A stretch of DNA of 33,395 nt from assembly GCA_014859605.1 (NCBI GenBank), contig JACUTW010000022.1, positions 1 to 33,395 of the forward strand. The letters run 5' to 3'. A program made the position numbers and the translations under genes. The notes under the pieces were generated by a model, which did no database searches, was not told the DNA's origin, and was given only the letters and a program-made list of their open reading frames with translations. Source of the DNA: Desulfuromonadales bacterium. Lineage in GTDB: Bacteria; Desulfobacterota; Desulfuromonadia; Desulfuromonadales; UBA2197. Shown in pieces: positions 28,319 to 33,395 of this stretch (within the stretch, counting starts at the first letter, position 1; each line of letters opens with the position of its first letter).

Positions 28319-28365
28319 GATTGTCATGTTGGCGACAACATCATTTTTTCAAAGGAGGCAAGACC

Positions 28366-28854
28366 ATGACTAAAGAGGTAATTGCGGCGATTCACAACGC
28401 CATGAAGGTGGAAAAGAATGCAATGAACTTTTATCTCGCCTGCGCTGAACAGAGCCAGGATGAGAAGACCAAAAACTTTTTCAATCTTCTTGCCCGCGAA
28501 GAGAAGGAGCATGCCCATAGCTTCTTTGCGATCGATCCCGAGGGCGGCGATGAAAATAATTTTACGACGTTTATCGCGACGAGCGATGACGTCGAAGGCC
28601 CCTTTGCCAATGTCGGCAAACTGGTCGCCGATTTTACCGAGCGCAAGGCAATGTTGCTGGCGCTGGACAAAGAGAAGGCTTTGGCTGAGCAGTTGCGGGC
28701 GATGGCAGCGAAGATTGCTGATCCTGAGGTGAAGAAGGTCTACGAGTGGAATGCCCGCTCGACTGATCATCATTTCCAGTTGATCGAAGAAGAGTATTCC
28801 CGTTTGATGGGGATGGTTCACGCCACGGATGTTGATACCTATGTTCGTGAATAG
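28366..28854 (+). CDS. Ferritin-like diiron protein (rubrerythrin-type domain)
   Basis: From the ATG at 28366, behind AAAGGAGG, the product is 162 residues; the track start at 28321 lies in the leader. It is a four-helix protein with a Glu in helix 1 (KVEKNAMNFY, Glu16), an E-x-x-H in helix 2 (REEKEHAH, Glu46/His49), and a second half with EKALAEQL and VYEWNARSTDHHFQLIEEE. This layout fits the ferritin-like/rubrerythrin erythrin domain, but there is no C-terminal rubredoxin domain. Likely roles are peroxide reduction or iron handling in an anaerobe. The exact ligand set in helix 4 is irregular, so activity is inferred. Confidence 0.82.
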   Translation: MTKEVIAAIHNAMKVEKNAMNFYLACAEQSQDEKTKNFFNLLAREEKEHAHSFFAIDPEGGDENNFTTFIATSDDVEGPFANVGKLVADFTERKAMLLALDKEKALAEQLRAMAAKIADPEVKKVYEWNARSTDHHFQLIEEEYSRLMGMVHATDVDTYVRE

Positions 28855-28866
28855 TTGATCGGTGCG

Positions 28867-28898
28867 CCGCCCTTCTTTGACAAAGAGAAGGGCGGTTT
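28867..28898 (+). terminator. Terminator after the ferritin-like gene
   Basis: A 10-bp stem CCGCCCTTCT / AGAAGGGCGG with a 9-base loop is followed by TTTAC and TTTG. It overlaps the last bases of the opposing rnhA gene (stop 28897-28899), so the two genes converge tightly. Confidence 0.75.
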
Positions 28899-29358
28899 AC
28901 TTTGTTGCGGCGAGGCCCTGGGTAATTGCGGTGCGGGCGAGTTCATCACAGCGTTCATTCTCGGCGTGGCCGTCATGCCCCCGCACCCAGACCCATTCGA
29001 TCTGGTGGCGCTGCGCCTGCTGATCAAGTTCTTCCCAAAGGTCGCGATTAACGACCTCCTCTTTTTTACTGTTCTTCCAGCCCTTCTTCTTCCAACTGAA
29101 GATCCAGCTTGTCATCCCTTTGCAGAGATACTGCGAATCACTCGTCACCCGCACCCGGCAAGGACGTTTGAGGGTTTTTAAGCCGGCGAGAGCGGCGGAG
29201 AGTTCCATGCGGTTGTTGGTGGTCATCGCGGCAAAGCCGGCCAACTCTTTTTCGTGGTCGCCGCAGCGAAGAATCGTCCCCCAGCCCCCCGGTCCAGGAT
29301 TGCCGGAACAGGCGCCGTCACTGAAAATGTCGATAAACTCCGGGTGTGGTGCAGGCAT
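28897..29358 (-). CDS. rnhA: Ribonuclease HI
   Basis: From the ATG at 29358 the product is 153 residues; the track's upstream extension overlaps the preceding gene and is not real. RNase HI cuts RNA in RNA-DNA hybrids, removing Okazaki primers and R-loops. All catalytic residues are visible: Asp14 ([15 protein letters not shown]), Glu52 ([10 protein letters not shown]), Asp74 (VTSDSQYL), His128 ([11 protein letters not shown]) and Asp138 (RCDELA). Length is standard. It starts seven bases after the stop of an uncharacterised gene, with AAGGGA as ribosome site, so the two form an operon. Confidence 0.96.
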   Translation of the reverse strand: MPAPHPEFIDIFSDGACSGNPGPGGWGTILRCGDHEKELAGFAAMTTNNRMELSAALAGLKTLKRPCRVRVTSDSQYLCKGMTSWIFSWKKKGWKNSKKEEVVNRDLWEELDQQAQRHQIEWVWVRGHDGHAENERCDELARTAITQGLAATK

Positions 29359-29365
29359 AAAGAGT

Positions 29366-29908
29366 TTATCCCTTGGGGCGGGCTTTGAGTTTGGGTTTGC
29401 CATCTTCACTCGTGACGATAAATTCGACCTCGCGACCGGCAAAGCGGCTGTTGAGCTGGGCGCGCTGTTCAGCAAGGAGGGTGGCGATCTTCTGGCGATC
29501 CGGCGCCTTGCCGCTGATCGCGGCAATCTCGGCGCTGATCCGCTCTGCTTCACTCTGGGGCGGAGTGGTGCTTTCTTCTTTTCTCGAAGGGGGGGAGGCG
29601 GTAGTGCCGCCCCGGAGTTGCTGCAGTTTGCGGACAAACTTCCCCTCTTCGATCTGCTTCATCAGTCGCTCCCAGTTGCCGCAATAGCTGTGAAAGCGGG
29701 TGGCGAGCATCTGGTAACGATAGCGGAGATCGGTCTGGGGGATATAACGGTTCGAAAAGCGCCGCAGTTCAAGGCCAAGGTCGTCGCGCATCTTTTCGGG
29801 CGGCCGGCGTTCGATCCCGGCGAAATATTTTTCGTAATTTTGATCGATCAGCCGGATGGTCGCTTCGATCCGGTTTAATTCCTGCTCGATGGTGTCGCGT
29901 TTAATCAT
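29366..29908 (-). CDS. Uncharacterised protein, resembling the MXAN_5187 C-terminal domain family
   Basis: This 180-residue, hydrophilic protein has no signal peptide or transmembrane segment. The first 95 residues carry a helical, conserved-looking block: [20 protein letters not shown], then [31 protein letters not shown] and QIEEGKF. This pattern (Y-E-x-Y-F-x-G-I-E...R-x-x-Y...Y-x-x-x-W-x-R-x-x-x-Q-I-E-x-G) recalls the MXAN_5187 C-terminal family of deltaproteobacteria, from memory and not checked. A Ser/Thr/Pro-rich linker ([16 protein letters not shown]) separates it from a second helical region. Function is unknown. It starts behind GAGGAGG and runs into rnhA. Confidence 0.75.
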   Translation of the reverse strand: MIKRDTIEQELNRIEATIRLIDQNYEKYFAGIERRPPEKMRDDLGLELRRFSNRYIPQTDLRYRYQMLATRFHSYCGNWERLMKQIEEGKFVRKLQQLRGGTTASPPSRKEESTTPPQSEAERISAEIAAISGKAPDRQKIATLLAEQRAQLNSRFAGREVEFIVTSEDGKPKLKARPKG

Positions 29909-29949
29909 GAAACCTCCTCTTTAGAGCGAAAAACTATACTTGTTTTCCG

Positions 29950-29970
29950 ATGGAAATGAAAATCATTTTT
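29950..29970. promoter_or_regulatory. Palindrome with Fur-box resemblance
   Basis: AAATGA-AAA-TCATTT is a perfect 6-3-6 inverted repeat; over 19 bases it matches 14 positions of the Fur consensus GATAATGATAATCATTATC. It lies in the divergent gap between the uncharacterised-rnhA pair and glmU. Iron control of these genes would be unexpected, so the assignment is tentative. Confidence 0.3.
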
Positions 29971-30013
29971 CGCGCAAAATGGCTGATTGATGCGGTTTTT
30001 TGGCACAAGTTGA

Positions 30014-30042
30014 TTGACGCTGGCAATATTTTTATTGATAAT
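30014..30042 (+). promoter_or_regulatory. Sigma-70-type promoter of glmU
   Basis: TTGACG (30014-30019) and GATAAT (30037-30042) are separated by 17 bases, 48 bases before the glmU ATG. Confidence 0.7.
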
Positions 30043-30090
30043 ACCCGATCTTTGTTTGCCAGCTAAAATATCTGGTGTTAAGGGGAACGT

Positions 30091-31473
30091 ATGAAATTAT
30101 TGGCAACGGTCATTCTTGCCGCCGGCAAGGGGACGCGGATGAAATCGGCACAGCCGAAAGTCCTCCATCCCCTGTGCGGCCAACCATTGATCACTTATCC
30201 GGTTCGCCTCGCCCGGCAACTCGGCTCGACAACGACAGTCCTCGTTGTCGGTCACGGCGCCGAAGCGGTGGAAGAAGCTCTGGCCACGGAGAACGTCGGC
30301 TTTGCCCTGCAGGCCGAGCAGCTCGGCACCGGCCATGCCCTCCTCTGCGCCCAGCCGGCATTGGCCGACTTCAGCGGCACGCTCCTCCTCCTCTGCGGTG
30401 ATGTGCCGTTGCTGCGCGCCGCGACGATCGCGCAGCTCCTCGATTATCACCACCGTCAGGGGGCGAGTGTCACCGTCCTCACCGCGACTTTGGAGAATCC
30501 GCACGGTTACGGGCGGGTGGTACGGGAGGGGGACGAGGTCGTCGCCATCGTCGAAGAGAAGGACGCCACCCCGGAGATCCGCACCCTGCGCGAGATCAAC
30601 ACCGGTATCTACTGTTTTGAGGCCCCCTTTGTCTTTACAGCTCTGAGTCAGGTCGGCTGCAACAATGCCCAAGGCGAATACTACCTCACCGATGTCCTGG
30701 CCCTGGCGCGGAGCGCCGGTAAAAAGGTCTGCGCCCTGGCGGCGGCAGACGGCGACGAGGCGATGGGGATCAACGACCGCGTCCAGCTCGCCTCCGCCGA
30801 TGGCCTGCTGCGGCTGCGGATTAATCAGCAGCATCAGCGCGCCGGGGTGACGATTGTCGATCCGGCCGCTACCTATATCGAGCCGGGCGTGGCGATCGGC
30901 GCCGATAGTATCATCCACCCCGGCGTCCATCTGCGCGGGACGACGCAGATCGCCGGCCATTGCAGTGTTGAACCCGGGGCGATGATCACCGATTCGATCC
31001 TGGGAGAGAGGGTGCAGATCAAGGCGGGCTCGATCGTCGAAGCTTCCGAGATCGGCGTTGGCTGCAATATCGGGCCGATGGCGCATCTCCGGGCCGGGAC
31101 GGTCCTCCTCGGCGACAACAAGATCGGCAACTTCGTCGAGACCAAGAAGGCGCGTTTCGGCAGGAAGAGTCAGGCGAGTCACCTCACCTATATCGGTGAT
31201 GCCGAGGTCGGCGAGCGGGTCAACTTCGGTTGCGGCACCATCACCTGCAACTACGACGGGGTCAATAAATTCCAGACGACGATCGGTGACGATGTCTTCG
31301 TCGGCAGCGACACTCAGTTTATTGCGCCGGTGACGATCGGCCGCGGCAGTCTGATCGCCGCCGGTTCGACGATCACCAAGGATGTCCCTGCCGATGCCCT
31401 CGCTCTGTCGCGCACGGAGCAGCGGGTGATCGAAGGCTGGGCAGCGAAGAAACGGAAAAAACAGCAAAAGTAG
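30091..31473 (+). CDS. glmU: Bifunctional GlcNAc-1-phosphate uridyltransferase / glucosamine-1-phosphate acetyltransferase
   Basis: The 460-residue enzyme performs the last two steps to UDP-GlcNAc, the precursor of peptidoglycan and lipopolysaccharide. The N-terminal pyrophosphorylase domain has ILAAGKGTRMKSAQPKVLHP and QLGTGHALL, LLCGDVPLL and EINTGIYCF. The C-terminal left-handed beta-helix acetyltransferase domain has GPMAHLRAGTVLLGDNKIGN, NFGCGTITCNYDG and VGSDTQFIAPVTIGRGS. It begins behind AAGGGGAA. The TAG stop is also the first bases of an inverted repeat that separates it from glmS, the preceding enzyme of the pathway. Confidence 0.97.
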   Translation: MKLLATVILAAGKGTRMKSAQPKVLHPLCGQPLITYPVRLARQLGSTTTVLVVGHGAEAVEEALATENVGFALQAEQLGTGHALLCAQPALADFSGTLLLLCGDVPLLRAATIAQLLDYHHRQGASVTVLTATLENPHGYGRVVREGDEVVAIVEEKDATPEIRTLREINTGIYCFEAPFVFTALSQVGCNNAQGEYYLTDVLALARSAGKKVCALAAADGDEAMGINDRVQLASADGLLRLRINQQHQRAGVTIVDPAATYIEPGVAIGADSIIHPGVHLRGTTQIAGHCSVEPGAMITDSILGERVQIKAGSIVEASEIGVGCNIGPMAHLRAGTVLLGDNKIGNFVETKKARFGRKSQASHLTYIGDAEVGERVNFGCGTITCNYDGVNKFQTTIGDDVFVGSDTQFIAPVTIGRGSLIAAGSTITKDVPADALALSRTEQRVIEGWAAKKRKKQQK

Positions 31474-31540
31474 GGGCACGGCGTGCCGTGCCCTGATCTC
31501 CTTCCTTCCCCAAACCGGGCACGGCACGCCGTGCCCCTAC
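31470..31540. repeat. Perfect 24-bp inverted repeat between glmU and glmS
   Basis: GTAGGGGCACGGCGTGCCGT... (31470-31493) is matched exactly by its reverse complement at 31517-31540, with a 23-base pyrimidine-rich spacer. Each arm contains its own palindrome, GGCACGGCGTGCC or GGCACGCCGTGCC. The type is known to me as a dispersed intergenic repeat. The glmU stop codon TAG (31471-31473) is inside the left arm. No T-run follows, so termination is uncertain. Confidence 0.9.
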
Positions 31541-31556
31541 AATAGGATAACCACCC

Positions 31557-33392
31557 ATGTGCGGAATTGTCGGCTATATCGGCCAGCAGAATGCTACCCC
31601 CATCATTATCGACGGTTTGCGTCGTCTCGAATACCGCGGCTATGACTCGGCCGGGATTGCCACCCTCGTTCATGGCGGCAAGATTGCCATCCGTCGCGCC
31701 GAAGGGAAGCTGATCAATCTGGAAAACGTTCTCCAGACCGCGCCGGCTAACGGCAACCGCGGCATCGGCCATACCCGCTGGGCCACGCACGGCCGTCCTT
31801 CCGAGACCAATGCTCACCCCCACCAGGCCGGCGGCATCGTCGTCGTCCACAACGGCATCATCGAGAATTACCTGCAACTCAAAGGGATGCTGCAGGGGTG
31901 CGGGCATATCTTCCTGTCCGAGACCGATACCGAGGTCATCGCCCACCTCATCGAAGAGCGTTACAATGAGTCTGGTGCTTTTGAGGTGGCGGTGCGGGCG
32001 GCCTTTACCGAGCTGCGCGGTGCCTTCTCGGTCGCCATCCTGTGTGAGCAGGAACCGGATCTCCTCATTGCCGCCAAGGTCGGCTCCCCCCTGGTCGTCG
32101 GCCTCGGCAATGGCGAGTACTTTGTCGCTTCCGACATCCCGGCGATCCTGTCCCACACCCGGCAGATGATCTTTCTCGAAGATGGCGAGATGGTCGTCTT
32201 CAGCGAAGCCGGGATGCAGATGAGCCGCCTCGACGGCACCCCGGTCGAACGCGCTGCCAAGAGCATTACCTGGAGTCCGGCGATGGCGGAGAAGGGGGGC
32301 TATCGCCACTTCATGCTCAAGGAGATTTATGAGCAGCCCCGCTCCATCGCCGATACTCTCGCCGGGCGGATTGTCGATGATCAGAGCGACGCTTTTCTCG
32401 ACGGTTTGCGCCTCGAAGATGCCGATGTGCAGAGTCTCGAACGCCTCTACATCGTTGCCTGCGGTACTTCCTGGCATGCGGCGCTGGTCGGCAAGTTCCT
32501 CATCGAAAAGCTGGCGCGTATCCCGGTGGAGGTCGATATTGCCAGCGAATTCCGTTATCGCGATCCGATCGTCACCCCGCAGACCCTCACCGTCCTCATC
32601 AGCCAGAGCGGCGAGACCGCTGACACTCTCGCCGCCCTGCGGGAAGCGAAAGGGAAGGGGGGGCGCACCCTCGCCCTCTGCAATGTTGTCGAAGCGTCGA
32701 TCGCCCGGGAAGCGGACGGTGCCCTCTACACCCACGCCGGTCCGGAGATCGGCGTCGCCTCGACCAAGGCCTTTACCACCCAGCTCGGCGCTCTCACCCT
32801 CCTCGCCGTCCGCCTCGGTCGGGCGCGCGGCACCCTGAGCCCGGCGGAGGCCAGCGCCCTCCTCCTTGACCTGGTGCAGCTCCCCCGCCTCATCGAAGAG
32901 ACTCTGGAGCTCAACAGCGAGATCGAAAAGGTGGCGCAGGCCTTCATGAATGCCCGCGATTTCCTGTATCTCGGCCGCGGCAATCAATACCCGATCGCCC
33001 TTGAAGGGGCCCTCAAACTCAAAGAGATCTCCTACATCCACGCCGAAGGCTATCCGGCCGGCGAGATGAAGCACGGCCCGATTGCCCTGATCGACGAGCA
33101 GCTGCCGGTGGTGGTGATCGCCCCGAAGAACGCCACCTTCGAGAAGGTCGTCTCCAACCTCGAAGAGGTGCGGGCCCGCGGCGGCAAGCTGATCATTGTC
33201 ACGACTCCTGACGGGGTCGCCGAACTTGCCGACAAGGCCGAAGCGCTCCTCCTGGTTCCGGCGAGCAGTGACGAACTCATGCCGGTCCTCACCTCCATCC
33301 CGCTGCAGCTCCTCGCCTATTACGTCGCCGTCCTCAAGGGGACCGACGTCGATCAGCCGCGTAACCTCGCCAAGAGTGTGACCGTGGAGTAA
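31557..33392 (+). CDS. glmS: Glutamine-fructose-6-phosphate aminotransferase (isomerizing)
   Basis: The 611-residue enzyme makes glucosamine-6-phosphate from fructose-6-phosphate and glutamine, the first committed step to UDP-GlcNAc. Cys2 in MCGIVGYIG is the N-terminal nucleophile after Met removal; [32 protein letters not shown] and [14 protein letters not shown] complete the glutaminase domain. Two SIS sugar-isomerase domains follow ([53 protein letters not shown]), and it ends [13 protein letters not shown] as expected. A second stop, TGA, follows the TAA directly. No glmS ribozyme is seen, so control is probably by other means. Confidence 0.98.
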   Translation: MCGIVGYIGQQNATPIIIDGLRRLEYRGYDSAGIATLVHGGKIAIRRAEGKLINLENVLQTAPANGNRGIGHTRWATHGRPSETNAHPHQAGGIVVVHNGIIENYLQLKGMLQGCGHIFLSETDTEVIAHLIEERYNESGAFEVAVRAAFTELRGAFSVAILCEQEPDLLIAAKVGSPLVVGLGNGEYFVASDIPAILSHTRQMIFLEDGEMVVFSEAGMQMSRLDGTPVERAAKSITWSPAMAEKGGYRHFMLKEIYEQPRSIADTLAGRIVDDQSDAFLDGLRLEDADVQSLERLYIVACGTSWHAALVGKFLIEKLARIPVEVDIASEFRYRDPIVTPQTLTVLISQSGETADTLAALREAKGKGGRTLALCNVVEASIAREADGALYTHAGPEIGVASTKAFTTQLGALTLLAVRLGRARGTLSPAEASALLLDLVQLPRLIEETLELNSEIEKVAQAFMNARDFLYLGRGNQYPIALEGALKLKEISYIHAEGYPAGEMKHGPIALIDEQLPVVVIAPKNATFEKVVSNLEEVRARGGKLIIVTTPDGVAELADKAEALLLVPASSDELMPVLTSIPLQLLAYYVAVLKGTDVDQPRNLAKSVTVE

Positions 33393-33395
33393 TGA

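Noticed and set aside
30097-31527. Minus-strand ORF (476 aa) opposite glmU
   Set aside because: Shadow of glmU running through the inverted repeat; no family features.
31541-31556. glmS ribozyme or riboswitch before glmS
   Set aside because: Only 16 bases separate the inverted repeat from the ATG; there is no room for the ribozyme core, which is typical of Firmicutes.
31314-33074. Long minus-strand ORF (586 aa) opposite glmS
   Set aside because: It is an antisense shadow of glmS, lacks motifs and has no ribosome site; glmS is an unambiguous gene.

Overview
The window looks like the replication-origin neighbourhood of a deltaproteobacterium of the Desulfuromonadia type (Geobacter/Desulfuromonas/Pelobacter relatives). 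This is inferred from gene order and protein character, not from a database search. The minus strand reads dnaA-dnaN-recF-gyrB-(toxin/antitoxin)-gyrA-TPR-gpsA-cyclophilin. The plus strand reads rpmH-rnpA-yidD-yidC-mnmE-parS-mnmG-rsmG-parA-parB-bactofilin. The transcription flip lies in the dnaA/rpmH gap (14708-14940). DnaA-box-like sites occur on both sides of dnaA, so a two-part origin there is the simplest reading, and nearly all core genes then point away from it.

Left arm (1-13169, mostly minus strand): the start of a porin-like outer-membrane protein cut by the window edge, an exported TlpA-like thioredoxin, an endonuclease/exonuclease/phosphatase-fold protein, a periplasmic cyclophilin, gpsA, a membrane-anchored TPR protein, gyrA, a HepT/MntA-type (HEPN/nucleotidyltransferase) toxin-antitoxin pair, gyrB, recF and dnaN. 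Several different GC-rich palindromic repeats sit directly after the 3' ends of genes in this arm.

Origin and right arm (13170-23685): dnaA, then the ribosomal protein L34/RNase P/YidD/YidC cluster, tRNA-modification genes mnmE and mnmG with a perfect 16-bp parS site between them, the 16S rRNA methyltransferase gene rsmG, the ParA/ParB segregation pair and a bactofilin. Together these serve initiation, topology, segregation and translation/membrane insertion.

Far right (23811-33395): glgC (glycogen synthesis), a CPA2/Kef-type cation:proton antiporter with a TrkA-like regulatory domain, hemB (minus strand), a ferritin-like diiron protein, rnhA with an uncharacterised coiled/hydrophilic protein (minus strand), and glmU-glmS (UDP-GlcNAc synthesis), which are separated by a perfect 24-bp inverted repeat.

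The least ordinary feature is the toxin-antitoxin module embedded between gyrB and gyrA, six bases after the gyrB stop. Most of the rest is a conserved housekeeping region. No tRNA, rRNA, IS element or CRISPR array was seen.
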